From JAADFF01 sp013153035 (GTDB taxonomy: Bacteria > Coprothermobacterota > Coprothermobacteria > Coprothermobacterales > JAADFF01), in NCBI GenBank assembly GCA_026184435.1, contig CP046447.1: a stretch of DNA of 64,000 nucleotides, one strand, 5' to 3'. Made by a program: the position numbers and the translations under genes. This document shows positions 7,869-16,403 of this stretch, one piece after another (position 1 is the stretch's first letter; each line of letters starts with the position of its first letter). The notes beneath the pieces are model-generated. The model was not told where the DNA came from. It saw only the letters and a program-made list of their open reading frames with translations, and searched no databases.

Positions 7869-8846
7869 ATGAAAATTGGTGTTGTAACAACAGGGGCCGA
7901 TGCACCGGGTGGTAATCCAGCAGTAAGAAGTATTGTCAGATACGCTCTCAGGCAAGGCATAGAACTAGTAGGTATTAGAAAGGGTTTTTTGGGATTTCTC
8001 AATGATGACATTATTGTATTAACCTCACGAAGTGTATCAGGCATATTACCAGCAGGAGGAACTATTCTTGGTTCATCAACATTTGACCCTACAGCAAATG
8101 AAGAGGATATAGCCATTATTAAAGATGAAATGGAAAGATATGGTATCGACTATCTTGTCGTTGTTGGAGATAGGCCGTCACTCATAGCTTCTTATAAACT
8201 CTATCAGTCAGGAATCAATGTCATTGGTATACCACAGACAATAGATAATGATATTGTTGGCACAGATACAACAATAGGTTTCAATACAGCAGTTACCACA
8301 GTAGCAGAAGCTCTTGACAGATTACATACAACAGCAGAATCACATCATCGGGTTATGGTCGTGGAAGTTATGGGAGGAGACGTGGGTTGGTTAGCCCTCA
8401 TAGGCGGTATTACCGGTGGAGCTGATTATATCATCATACCTGAAATACCATTAGATATCGATAAGCTTATCGATCACATTATGGACAGAAAAAAAAGGGG
8501 CAAAGACTTCAGCATTATTGTGGTAGCTGAAGGGGCAGATATTCCCGGTAAAGAAGAAAACGGAGTAGGCAATGCACTAAAAAAACTCATATCCGAAAGA
8601 GGCAACTTCGAAGCAAGAGCTACAGTACTCGGTCATCAGCTAAGAGGAGGGTCTCCTACGGTTACAGACAGATTACTGGCCACACGTATGGGTATAAAGG
8701 CTGTAGATGCCATACTATCAGGTGAAAATGGTGTCTTTGTGGGCATAGAAGGGGAAAGCATATCAACCAAACCACTAGAAATTGTAATTGAAAAGCCCAA
8801 ATATGCCGATATAAAGCTTTATGAAGAAGCGGCTATATTCTTCTAA
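7869..8846 (+). CDS. 6-phosphofructokinase homologue with altered active site
   Basis: A full-length 325-residue member of the PfkA family. Conserved parts are PAGGTILGS (61-69), TIDNDIVGTDTTIGF (124-138, with the catalytic Asp), AEGA (220-223) and LGHQLRGGSP (254-263). However, the nucleotide motif GGDGS is GDRPS (100-104), the Arg normally following LGS(A/S) is Thr71, the MGR motif is MGGD (168-171), and the N-terminal GGDAPGMN is GADAPGGN. These positions bind ATP or PPi and fructose 6-phosphate in characterised enzymes, so standard PFK activity is doubtful. ATG at 7869 follows GAGGGAGG by 8 bases. Divergent from tadA, convergent with csrA (4-base overlap). Confidence 0.88.
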   Translation: MKIGVVTTGADAPGGNPAVRSIVRYALRQGIELVGIRKGFLGFLNDDIIVLTSRSVSGILPAGGTILGSSTFDPTANEEDIAIIKDEMERYGIDYLVVVGDRPSLIASYKLYQSGINVIGIPQTIDNDIVGTDTTIGFNTAVTTVAEALDRLHTTAESHHRVMVVEVMGGDVGWLALIGGITGGADYIIIPEIPLDIDKLIDHIMDRKKRGKDFSIIVVAEGADIPGKEENGVGNALKKLISERGNFEARATVLGHQLRGGSPTVTDRLLATRMGIKAVDAILSGENGVFVGIEGESISTKPLEIVIEKPKYADIKLYEEAAIFF

Positions 8847-9112
8847 GTATCTTTTCTCTTAGCCTTAATAGTAAGATCGGTAAGAATGGAGGGTTTTTCC
8901 CCTCCTTTCTTTACTTTTACATGGGGCATTGTCTTCGCAGCAACAACATTAATATCCTTAACGGCTTCAAGGAGCTCTGCACGAAGTATCTTTACATCAG
9001 CCGGAGCCTCAATACCTATCTTAACGGAGTCTCCACTCACCGAAACAACAACAATTTTTATGTTGTCACCAATTACAATGGCCTCTCCCTTTTTACGTGT
9101 TAGTACTAGCAC
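8843..9112 (-). CDS. csrA: Carbon storage regulator CsrA
   Basis: CsrA dimers bind GGA motifs near ribosome sites and usually block translation, notably of flagellin. The product starts MLVLTRKKGEAIVIGD and contains the IKIGIEAP-like block (VKIGIEAPADVKILRAEL), both diagnostic. It is 89 residues with a charged C-terminal extension, typical of FliW-regulated CsrA. GTG start, overlapping the end of fliW by 20 bases; last gene of the flgM-flgN-flgK-flgL-fliW-csrA unit. It overlaps the convergent pfkA-like gene by 4 bases. Confidence 0.97.
   Translation of the reverse strand: MLVLTRKKGEAIVIGDNIKIVVVSVSGDSVKIGIEAPADVKILRAELLEAVKDINVVAAKTMPHVKVKKGGEKPSILTDLTIKAKRKDT
8888..8914 (+). terminator. Candidate intrinsic terminator after the pfkA-like gene
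   Basis: GGAGGG (8888-8893) and CCCTCC (8900-8905) form a 6-bp GC-rich stem with a TTTTTC loop, followed by TTTCTTTACTTTT on the plus strand. It lies inside the opposite-strand csrA coding region, about 40 bases after the pfkA-like stop. Short stem, so moderate confidence. Confidence 0.5.
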
Positions 9113-9545
9113 CGTCTACCACCGCCGTTATATCCTTCTTCAGAGGATACTCTTCTTTATCTATAACAACCTGTCTCCCCTTCTTGATTTTGGGATTAAT
9201 GAGAAGCGGAGCTTTCAAGTTTGCATAAGTTTTATGGTTACCATCATCTGTTTCCTCAGTCCAGACAATAATCATAGGTAATATATCATTTTTATCACCA
9301 AGATCAGCTATCTCTATCTCATCAACAGGAGGTGCATACTCAGGATCAATAAATAGTGATGGAACTATCCAAAGGGCAAAATCAGCTTCATCCACTGACT
9401 GTAGAGTAAAAAATGGTTCTAGGCCCTCTTCCTGAATAAGTACAAAGCGTTGAAGCCAAGGAAGACCTACCAGTCCCTGTGGGAACAGTATAATAGACTC
9501 TTCTGGAACATCTATAGGTCCGAATATTTTTGTGTTGACTATCAT
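9093..9545 (-). CDS. fliW: Flagellar assembly factor FliW
   Basis: FliW binds CsrA and, competitively, flagellin, so flagellin synthesis is released as flagellin is exported. The 150-residue product has the family features: IFGPIDVPEESIILFPQGLVG at the N-terminus, the FTLQSVDEADFALWIV block and the LKAPLLINPK segment near residue 115. It immediately precedes and overlaps csrA and follows flgL, the usual arrangement. Confidence 0.95.
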   Translation of the reverse strand: MIVNTKIFGPIDVPEESIILFPQGLVGLPWLQRFVLIQEEGLEPFFTLQSVDEADFALWIVPSLFIDPEYAPPVDEIEIADLGDKNDILPMIIVWTEETDDGNHKTYANLKAPLLINPKIKKGRQVVIDKEEYPLKKDITAVVDGASTNT

Positions 9546-9554
9546 CTATACCAC

Positions 9555-10559
9555 CTACCTGATATAATCAATAAGACTTGGTGTAAGTATGTTAGATGCA
9601 ACTTTTAAGGCACTCTGGTACACAAGTTGCTCTTTTGAATAGGTAATATACACCTCAGCCACATCGGCATCCTCAAGTTTACTTCTCAGACCTTCATAAT
9701 TCACTCGCATCTTTTCGTAGAATGTGTGGAGCCCCTGCAATCTCTCTACCTTGGTACCTATGTATGCTAATGCCTCACCAACACGGGCAAGAACCTTATC
9801 TATAGTATCAAGAAAGGCCTCTTGGTTGCCATTTGCATCGGTATACTGCTCTACAGACAGGTTCTTATCCTGAAGCAACGCATCTCTTGCTTGAATAATG
9901 ACCCTAAACATCTTCAGGTCATCAGATGGCGTTGTATTACTTGTCTCTTTCATCACAGCCCAATCACCTGGCACATTCTGGGGCATGGTTACACCCTCTC
10001 CCACCTCAACAGGAAGCCAAGCTTCATCATTGAGATTACCTGTAGATGGATCACGGGAGGGTATAGGATAGCCGTGATATGTTACAGCGATAATTTTTCC
10101 GGTAGCATCTTTTTGAACCTCAAAGGGTTTATGTAATACATCCGCCCCAGCAAAGAGATATCTATCACCATATTTGGCATTCATCCTATTAACAAGCTCT
10201 TGGAGTATCTGATCAAGCTCATCGGCAAGCGCCTTTTTCTCATCTGGACCAAGGGAATCAGAGCCACCCCTTATAAAGATATCTCTCGCCCTTGTAAGTA
10301 GGTCTTTGACCGTATCAAGATTGCTCTCTGACATCTCAAATCTACTCTGAAGCTCCTCTATATTCTTCTGCCATCTATCCATCTTAGAAATCTGCCCGCG
10401 CCAACGAAGAACAAGTGCTGTACCCAGTGGGTCATCAGAAGGCTTTAGGATACGTTTACCAGAAGATAGCTCGTTCTGAGCCCTCACAAGACGAGACATA
10501 ACAGATTGGATATCGTAAAGCATTCTCTCATGTAAGAATGTATTGGATACTCTCATCAT
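9555..10559 (-). CDS. flgL: Flagellar hook-filament junction protein FlgL
   Basis: FlgL (HAP3) forms the junction between hook and filament. The 334-residue product has the flagellin-like coiled N-terminus (MRVSNTFLHERMLYDI, LSSGKRILKPSDDP) and C-terminus (LRSKLEDADVAEVYITYSKEQLVYQSALKVASNIL) that pack in the filament core, around a variable middle domain. Two adjacent ATG codons; either may be used. It lies 10 bases after flgK and 9 before fliW. Confidence 0.95.
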   Translation of the reverse strand: MMRVSNTFLHERMLYDIQSVMSRLVRAQNELSSGKRILKPSDDPLGTALVLRWRGQISKMDRWQKNIEELQSRFEMSESNLDTVKDLLTRARDIFIRGGSDSLGPDEKKALADELDQILQELVNRMNAKYGDRYLFAGADVLHKPFEVQKDATGKIIAVTYHGYPIPSRDPSTGNLNDEAWLPVEVGEGVTMPQNVPGDWAVMKETSNTTPSDDLKMFRVIIQARDALLQDKNLSVEQYTDANGNQEAFLDTIDKVLARVGEALAYIGTKVERLQGLHTFYEKMRVNYEGLRSKLEDADVAEVYITYSKEQLVYQSALKVASNILTPSLIDYIR

Positions 10560-10569
10560 TCACACCTCC

Positions 10570-12351
10570 TTACGCCCTTCCTAAATTAATAATCGTATCC
10601 ATCACCTGTTCCATTACTGAAACGAGTCGAGCAGAGGCATTGTATGCTTTCTGAAAGCGTATGAGATCCGCGGCTTCCTCGTCTAAATTAACACCACTCT
10701 CTTGCTTTCTCTTTAGATCAAGCATCTTTGTCAAATTCTCTACATTCTTCTTTATGGTTTTATTGTTTTCTGAATCAGAGCCTATTCCAGACACCCATGA
10801 GTCAAAATATTCACGGGTGCTCTTTAATGTCATATCAGAAGTAAAGTTGGCCGGAGATGCAAGATTAATAGTATAGTTATTAACAGTAATAGAGGTTTGT
10901 CCCATGTTAATATCTCTTAGCTGTGCCATGGCAACAGCAACCGTAGAATCTCCAGAAAGATTGTAGTATCCATCTGAACCAACACCAGCAGTAGGATCTT
11001 GTCTTGCCGCTGCTAGCCTCTCGGGATGCCCATCAATATCGGGATTAAGATATACATGGGCAGCTATACCCCTAAAGTTTGAGCTTTTCCACAAACCACT
11101 GGAATCATCACCGGCATACAGTGTGGCAACTAAATCTTGTGGTCTTGAAGAAGTATATATACTATCTGGTACTAAGAATATATCCTCACCGGCATTACCA
11201 TGAAGGTCTGCACCCTGCCTATGAACCTCATTGGCACGGGAGACAAGTCCCCATACCAACTTATCAAGTTTCTCAAGGGCATTCCAAATGACATCATCAC
11301 GAGCCTCAATAAGACCAAAAAGCTTTCCACTTCTTAAACTCTTATTGTCAAGAGCTACATACTTCACAGACTCATCAGGCGAATCACTAAAGAACTTCAC
11401 CCATAATGTATTTACCGATGTGTTATAAGGATCTACACCACTGAATGTACCACCATCACCATCGGGCGAACCATTAAAGCGGATCTTATCACCATTCCAC
11501 CCTTTATTGCCATACGCACTGACAAACTTTGTTGTTGCATTAGAAAGATCAGAAACATCAGAGGCATTAATCTCCGTATTTTTGAAAACCTCTATAGGAT
11601 TTACCCTTCTATCATCGATAATATTCATAGAACCTACAAACAAGGAGATACCACCATTGTCAAGCTTCTCAACCCGTACATTGACAAGCTTGCTAAGCTG
11701 ATCAACGAGATAATCTCGTTTATCTAGCAAATCGTTAGGCCTCTGATTGGCAGCAAGTGCCTGTTCTATTTTTCCGTTAAGGTCAGCTATCTGATGAGCC
11801 AATGTATTTATCTTCTTGACTGTTTCACCTATCTGAAAGTCTATTTCAGACCTGAGGTCAATAAGCTGATTGGCATAATGATGAAAAGTATCAATAAGAT
11901 TTTTCGTTCTTTCTATAACCATATTACGTATGGCAGGATCTTCCGGGGTCACACTTAGTTCCTGCCATGCATCAAAGTATGCAGACATAACAGAACCAAG
12001 TCCTATGTCACTAGGTTCTTGTAACATAGTTTCTATGACATCGTACACCCCTTCTTTGGCCTCTTCACTACCTAGCACACCATTTTCCTGCCGAAACTGT
12101 CTATCAAGAAAATCGTTTCTCAATCTCTGTATATACTTAACCTCTACACCTGTTCCTATCTGGCCAGGAATACCCATATAGCCCATGCCAGGAACTCCAA
12201 ATGGATATGTGGTTTCCACCACACCACGCTGCCTTGTATAACCAGGAGTATTAACATTAGCAATATTATGAGATACAACATCCATAAGCAGCATATGTGC
12301 ACCAAGAGAACGCTTCGCTATCTCAAGGGCAATATTTCCTGCACCTAGCAT
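10570..12351 (-). CDS. flgK: Flagellar hook-associated protein FlgK
   Basis: FlgK (HAP1) is the first junction protein at the hook tip. The N-terminus holds the rod/hook signature SHNIANVNTPGYTRQR, and the C-terminus (NLDEEAADLIRFQKAYNASARL) matches the family's terminal helix. A long variable centre brings it to 593 residues, within the usual range. Follows flgN by 6 bases and precedes flgL; expressed with late flagellar genes, consistent with the sigma-28-like promoter before flgM. Confidence 0.96.
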   Translation of the reverse strand: MLGAGNIALEIAKRSLGAHMLLMDVVSHNIANVNTPGYTRQRGVVETTYPFGVPGMGYMGIPGQIGTGVEVKYIQRLRNDFLDRQFRQENGVLGSEEAKEGVYDVIETMLQEPSDIGLGSVMSAYFDAWQELSVTPEDPAIRNMVIERTKNLIDTFHHYANQLIDLRSEIDFQIGETVKKINTLAHQIADLNGKIEQALAANQRPNDLLDKRDYLVDQLSKLVNVRVEKLDNGGISLFVGSMNIIDDRRVNPIEVFKNTEINASDVSDLSNATTKFVSAYGNKGWNGDKIRFNGSPDGDGGTFSGVDPYNTSVNTLWVKFFSDSPDESVKYVALDNKSLRSGKLFGLIEARDDVIWNALEKLDKLVWGLVSRANEVHRQGADLHGNAGEDIFLVPDSIYTSSRPQDLVATLYAGDDSSGLWKSSNFRGIAAHVYLNPDIDGHPERLAAARQDPTAGVGSDGYYNLSGDSTVAVAMAQLRDINMGQTSITVNNYTINLASPANFTSDMTLKSTREYFDSWVSGIGSDSENNKTIKKNVENLTKMLDLKRKQESGVNLDEEAADLIRFQKAYNASARLVSVMEQVMDTIINLGRA

Positions 12352-12357
12352 AGGCCA

Positions 12358-12699
12358 TCACCTCACCCTGCCAGAAAAGTCGTAAGTAGATACACCGCTC
12401 TCCAGCGTTTTGAAAACATCTTTATACATGCTGACGGCCATGCTAAGCATTACGAGGTTGTTATCAAGCAGTTCAAGGAGCTCGGGAAGCTCCATTAAAA
12501 TCTCTTCGTTTGAAAGAAGCTCTTCTCTTTGCTGAGGATCATCCCACCAACTACGAAAAATGGCCGCTTTCTCCTCTATCAGTGGGGTTAGCTCTTCTAC
12601 TTTTTTACTATCCCACTGTGAGATATAGCGGCCCTGGGTGCGGATCAGATCCTTCAGCTCCTTAATCAGAGCTAAATACTGATCCGCACCTCTAGACAT
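12358..12699 (-). CDS. flgN: FlgN-like export chaperone
   Basis: A 113-residue, helix-rich protein placed between flgM and flgK, where the FlgK/FlgL chaperone FlgN is normally encoded. It has long amphipathic helices (12-65, 70-100) and a C-terminal YDFSGRV tail similar to FlgN proteins, which are otherwise poorly conserved. Overlaps flgM by 8 bases. The call is mainly from size, helical character and context. Confidence 0.75.
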   Translation of the reverse strand: MSRGADQYLALIKELKDLIRTQGRYISQWDSKKVEELTPLIEEKAAIFRSWWDDPQQREELLSNEEILMELPELLELLDNNLVMLSMAVSMYKDVFKTLESGVSTYDFSGRVR

Positions 12700-12973
12700 C
12701 GTCTATCACTCCTAATATTCGGGCAGCAACCTCTTCAGCAGAAACTTTATACTCTCCTCTGGCTATCTTATCTTTTAGTGCTTCGATGTATGCAGCTCTA
12801 TCTGCCTGTAAACGCTCCAGAGATTTCGCCACATTAATCCTGACATCATCTTTTTTGCTAAGTGTCTTGCTCTTCTTACTTGCTGGTTTGATATCCTCTG
12901 CTTTATCCGCTCGAGCCAACCTAATTGATATGTCTGAAAGATGCACATACAACCTCTCAAGACTTGCACGCAT
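12692..12973 (-). CDS. flgM: Anti-sigma-28 factor FlgM
   Basis: FlgM holds the flagellar sigma factor FliA inactive until it is exported through the finished hook. The C-terminal half (RAAYIEALKDKIARGEYKVS then VAARIL) matches the conserved sigma-binding region; the N-terminal half is polar and Lys-rich, as expected for a disordered exported protein. 93 residues; ATG at 12973 with GAGGTGA 6 bases upstream. First gene of the late flagellar unit, preceded by a sigma-28-like promoter, so FliA would activate its own inhibitor. Confidence 0.9.
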   Translation of the reverse strand: MRASLERLYVHLSDISIRLARADKAEDIKPASKKSKTLSKKDDVRINVAKSLERLQADRAAYIEALKDKIARGEYKVSAEEVAARILGVIDDV

Positions 12974-12993
12974 GGCCTATCACCTCATAATCA

Positions 12994-13020
12994 ATATCGG
13001 AAAGTCCTGTGCAAAATTCA
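12994..13020 (-). promoter_or_regulatory. Sigma-28 (FliA)-type promoter for flgM operon
   Basis: Read on the minus strand: TGAATTTT (13020-13013), an 11-base spacer and TCCGATAT (13001-12994). This matches 6 of 8 positions in each half of the consensus TAAAGTTT-N11-GCCGATAA, including the CCGATA core. A start near 12986 would leave a short leader with GAGGTGA before the flgM ATG. It lies in the 52-base gap after the HDOD gene. Confidence 0.7.
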
Positions 13021-13025
13021 CTGCC

Positions 13026-13877
13026 TCACCCCAGTGAAGACAAGAAGAGCTCAGACTGATCTAATGTTTCATTGAAGAGAACATCTATTTCCTCAGGTGC
13101 TATACCCAACTCTTCCAAAACGTTTTCTTCTAAGGTGTAATTCAGGCCTTCTAAACCTTCACTACCCCAACCCATAGAATACGCTATGTAATCGGCAAGG
13201 TGCACAACCTTTGCCATCAAGTTGTCGGTCTCACTCGGTCTATGATGATACTTAATAGCATCAACATATATATCAGGCAAATTCCACTTCTCAGCTGCCA
13301 TAGCACCTACAACAGCATGGTCATATCCAAGCACCTGTCTTTCTGCTTCATCAAATGTCTTACCCTCTGCTATTACCTTAACTATTTCTTCATATGCACC
13401 TGCAACGTAGGTAGCAAGCAAGAGCTTGCCTATATCGTGGATAAGACCTGCAACAAAAGCCTCTTCCATATTAACACCTTTAACATTTGCATGTTGGAGA
13501 ATGAGTTTGCTTCCCACAGCAACCGCAACACTATGGCGCCACAAGGCACCTTCTGGTAAAGCATAACCAAGTACTGGTTTTTTCAGTGTACTGCTAAGAA
13601 TAACGCTCCACACAACACTACGAGTAGTACTGAAGCCCAAAATAACAACTGCTTCGCTGATAGTAGAGACCCTCCTAGGGAAACCATAGTAAGCAGAATT
13701 TGCAAGCTTCAGAACTTCGGTGGTGAGCGCTTGGTCCATGGATATAAGTTTGGCAAGCTGAGAAATCTCCGCATCAGGATCATCAATGTAATTGATGATC
13801 CTCATTGCCACACTTGGAAGCGGTACTACCTCTTCTATCTTATCTATGAGTTTTTGTAAATCCGGAACTTTCACCAC
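13026..13877 (-). CDS. HDOD-domain protein
   Basis: A 283-residue HDOD protein, a helical domain related to HD phosphohydrolases and common in motility and chemotaxis clusters as a signalling or scaffold module. Visible features are LPSVAMRIINYIDDPDAEI at the N-terminus, LTTEVLKLANSAYYG, GLIHDIGKL with an intact HD pair (about 140) and AIKYHHRPSE. No partner output domain is present. Located between flgG and flgM with only 7 bases before it, so cotranscribed with the rod genes. Its exact role here cannot be told from sequence. Confidence 0.9.
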   Translation of the reverse strand: MVKVPDLQKLIDKIEEVVPLPSVAMRIINYIDDPDAEISQLAKLISMDQALTTEVLKLANSAYYGFPRRVSTISEAVVILGFSTTRSVVWSVILSSTLKKPVLGYALPEGALWRHSVAVAVGSKLILQHANVKGVNMEEAFVAGLIHDIGKLLLATYVAGAYEEIVKVIAEGKTFDEAERQVLGYDHAVVGAMAAEKWNLPDIYVDAIKYHHRPSETDNLMAKVVHLADYIAYSMGWGSEGLEGLNYTLEENVLEELGIAPEEIDVLFNETLDQSELFLSSLG

Positions 13878-13884
13878 CGCTCAA

Positions 13885-14622
13885 TCAACCCCTCATATTT
13901 ATACTTGTTTGTATCATCTCATCTGCATTTTTTAAACTTCGGGCTGCAAATTGATAAGCCCTTTGAGCTTCTATGATACCTGTCATCTCCTCCGTTATAT
14001 CAACAGAGGACGCCTCTAAATATCCTCCTAATACATTATAACCATTTTGTAGCAGAAAAACAGGACCACGGGCCACATATTTATTGTTTCCTGTCTTTAC
14101 AAAGTTATCTGTCGACTGTGAATAATATATACCTACAGTGGCAATAACCTGATCCTTATACCAGATATTGCCCCTCTCATCTACCATAACCTCATCCAAA
14201 TTAACACCCTTTAGATTAATAGGGTTTCCTCGATTATCGAGAACATGCATACCCTCATCATCTACAAGGTTGCCATCAACATCTATCTTGAAATCCCCAT
14301 TGCGGGTATAAAACACATTACCAGCTTCGTCTCTAACAGCAAAATAACCCTTACCAAGGATAGCCATATTAACAGGAGTGTTTCCCTCTATAAAGTTGCC
14401 TTGAAACGGCATTTCATACTCACGAACGGCTAAAGAACCAGTAGAAATACCAACAGGTTTTGTAATACCATAGAACTGATTAATAATACCTGTCATAACA
14501 GCCCTTTCGAATGGCTTGTATCCAATGGTACCAACATTGGCAATATTTTGGGCATGAGCATTAATCTTAGATGCAGATGCCCACAACCCTGCTCTCGCTA
14601 TCGAATAAGTCCATTCAGACAT
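13885..14622 (-). CDS. flgG: Flagellar rod/hook basal-body protein (FlgG/FlhP type)
   Basis: A 245-residue member of the FlgE/F/G family that builds the flagellar rod. The N-terminus contains HAQNIANVGTIGYKP, the middle GYFAVRDEAGNVFYTRNGDF, and the C-terminus LEASSVDITEEMTGIIEAQRAYQ, all hallmarks. Like Bacillus flhO-flhP, it is paired with a second family member immediately upstream in transcription order. Which of the two is FlgF or FlgG in function is not certain. Confidence 0.88.
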   Translation of the reverse strand: MSEWTYSIARAGLWASASKINAHAQNIANVGTIGYKPFERAVMTGIINQFYGITKPVGISTGSLAVREYEMPFQGNFIEGNTPVNMAILGKGYFAVRDEAGNVFYTRNGDFKIDVDGNLVDDEGMHVLDNRGNPINLKGVNLDEVMVDERGNIWYKDQVIATVGIYYSQSTDNFVKTGNNKYVARGPVFLLQNGYNVLGGYLEASSVDITEEMTGIIEAQRAYQFAARSLKNADEMIQTSINMRG

Positions 14623-14636
14623 GATCTATCACCCCA

Positions 14637-15359
14637 TTAAGAAACGGTGTTGATTAGTCTACCCACCGTATCATATTCGGTCGTAACAACTTTTGATGAT
14701 GCCTGAAACGACCTAGCAGCACGAATCATATCAGTCATCTGCTTAATAACATCAACATTAGGCTCTTCTAAATAACCCTGTAACACAACAGAACCACTTC
14801 TTACCGCAGTCCCCGTATAAAATCCACCACCAATATCGGTCATACCATTGAGATTATATGTGGGTATGGTACCAATAAACCTACCGGCCGCATTAAACAT
14901 GCGACCAGCGGGATCAACATAGAAATCTTCTGGCACCCTAATAGGCGCTCCGTTTTTACCTAAAAGCACCGATCCATCTGCAAGGGCTAACGTGCCATCT
15001 GGTTGTCTAATAAATTCTCCATTGCGTGTATATACTCTCTGTCCATTTCTACTGACGGCAAAATAACCATCACCAACAATAGCAAAATGATAAGGACTAT
15101 CGGTAGGCTTTAAACCACCTTGTTCATTGGAATATGTAAGCGCATCTATCTGAACATTAAAAGTCAAGGGACCAATATCTGTAGCTTGTCCTTTTTCTAC
15201 TCTTTTTAATACATGTTCCTCATCTATACCTATGGAAACAAGTTTTTCCCTAAAGCCCGGTGTATTGAGGTTAGACAAATTATCTTCTATAACCTCTTGC
15301 CATCTAAGATTTGTTATAAGCTTTGAAGTAGCCTGATATATACCTCTAAGCATCGTCAT
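14637..15359 (-). CDS. Flagellar rod/hook basal-body protein (FlgF/FlhO type)
   Basis: A second FlgF/G-family rod protein of 240 residues: EDNLSNLNTPGFREKL near the N-terminus, GYFAVSRNGQRVYTRNGEF in the middle and LEEPNVDVIKQMTDMIRAAR followed by FQASSKVV at the end. It starts MLRGIYQATSKL, like FlhO. It overlaps the upstream SwrB-like gene by 14 bases and precedes the flgG-type gene by 14 bases. Confidence 0.88.
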   Translation of the reverse strand: MTMLRGIYQATSKLITNLRWQEVIEDNLSNLNTPGFREKLVSIGIDEEHVLKRVEKGQATDIGPLTFNVQIDALTYSNEQGGLKPTDSPYHFAIVGDGYFAVSRNGQRVYTRNGEFIRQPDGTLALADGSVLLGKNGAPIRVPEDFYVDPAGRMFNAAGRFIGTIPTYNLNGMTDIGGGFYTGTAVRSGSVVLQGYLEEPNVDVIKQMTDMIRAARSFQASSKVVTTEYDTVGRLINTVS

Positions 15360-15756
15360 CGCCCTCCTTACCCAAGGCGACCATCAATGTAAACTTTACA
15401 GTCTCCTTAGGTACACCTAACTTTGCAACTATCTCACCTATATTATAACCCTTCAGATAGAGCATAATAATGTCCCTTGCCTGTTTATCAAAGTCTTTCC
15501 ACTGCACTTCAACAAGTCTCTCAACTACAGTATCAACTCTCTCTAAATACTCCTTATAAACCGATGCCAGCGATTGCATATATGCCTTCATATGAAGCCT
15601 TTCTCGCTCCAGTTCCTCAATAAGCTTTTGATATTCATATTCTTTCTCATGGAGATAATCTTCCACAGTCTGTTTAAGCCATCGATAGGCAATGAAAAAC
15701 ATAATAACATTAACAACAAGAACAAGCAATATACCAAAGACAGTCCAAGCTATCAC
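15346..15756 (-). CDS. SwrB/DUF6115-like membrane protein
   Basis: A 136-residue protein with one N-terminal membrane segment (about 3-25), a long charged coiled coil (35-90) and a C-terminal helix-turn-helix-like block (KGYNIGEIVAKLGVPKETVK). This architecture and its place soon after fliA match Bacillus SwrB, which helps activate the flagellar export apparatus. Similarity is architectural, so the assignment is tentative. Overlaps both neighbours. Confidence 0.7.
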   Translation of the reverse strand: MIAWTVFGILLVLVVNVIMFFIAYRWLKQTVEDYLHEKEYEYQKLIEELERERLHMKAYMQSLASVYKEYLERVDTVVERLVEVQWKDFDKQARDIIMLYLKGYNIGEIVAKLGVPKETVKFTLMVALGKEGDDDA

Positions 15757-16403
15757 CTAATCACCTCCATAAGCATATATTCTTTACCTTTATTATCTTC
15801 AACAATGTAAACATTAAGCATGATACGTGTTCCTCTTGCCGGTATAACCAAAAGATATCCATTACCCAAATACTTTAATTTCCCTGAGGGACTAATGGCA
15901 ACATTTGGGAAATAATATTTCAAATTAACAGAAGAGCGTATTTTCTTCTTCATAAGAAGTACTCTAAAAGCAGATTTAACATGGGCTGATACTTTATCAG
16001 CAGGTATTCCCCTTCTTTTTATAGGAACACCATAGAAACCAACAATAGTATGCACAGCAAATTTTAGCAAAGTAGAAACATGTCTTTTATAAACACGCAA
16101 AGATATATTGCGGTAGCGCCTCATATGAACCTTGAGCATGCGTTTGTTTCTCACCTTGGTTCTCAGAGGTCTGACGTGCATATTCTCTATATGAGCCTGT
16201 AGTTTAGGCACTTCTAACCTTGTTGTCACTACATCCAGTGGCTCACTATGAAGCATATGAGATGGCAAAGACAACAGGTAATCTGGCTCATGGGTTTTAT
16301 AAGACCATACATCTAGCGGCTTAGAATGTATTCTGCGTATATATCCCAAACGAATAATGTAAGGTGAAAAGGCCACCCTGGCCTTATTAACCTTAATACT
16401 CAT
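15753..16403 (-). CDS. Unknown basic protein in flagellar operon
   Basis: I do not recognise this 216-residue protein. It has no membrane segment and no signal peptide. The first 110 residues are very basic and rich in His, Arg and Tyr, with repeated short Pro-Leu-Asp and Leu-Pro elements (SKPLDVW, SEPLDVV, VRPLRTK). The last 60 look like a beta-rich domain (VAISPSGKLKYLGNGYLLVIP). ATG overlaps the previous stop by 4 bases (ATGA), so it is translationally coupled to the 178-residue unknown and hence to fliA. A structural or export-related flagellar role is inference from position. Confidence 0.75.
   Translation of the reverse strand: MSIKVNKARVAFSPYIIRLGYIRRIHSKPLDVWSYKTHEPDYLLSLPSHMLHSEPLDVVTTRLEVPKLQAHIENMHVRPLRTKVRNKRMLKVHMRRYRNISLRVYKRHVSTLLKFAVHTIVGFYGVPIKRRGIPADKVSAHVKSAFRVLLMKKKIRSSVNLKYYFPNVAISPSGKLKYLGNGYLLVIPARGTRIMLNVYIVEDNKGKEYMLMEVIR

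Noticed and set aside
7812..7955. Longer TadA with about 47 extra N-terminal residues
   Set aside because: The extra part overlaps the divergent phosphofructokinase-like gene and does not match TadA; ATG at 7811 has GGTGA upstream and gives family length.
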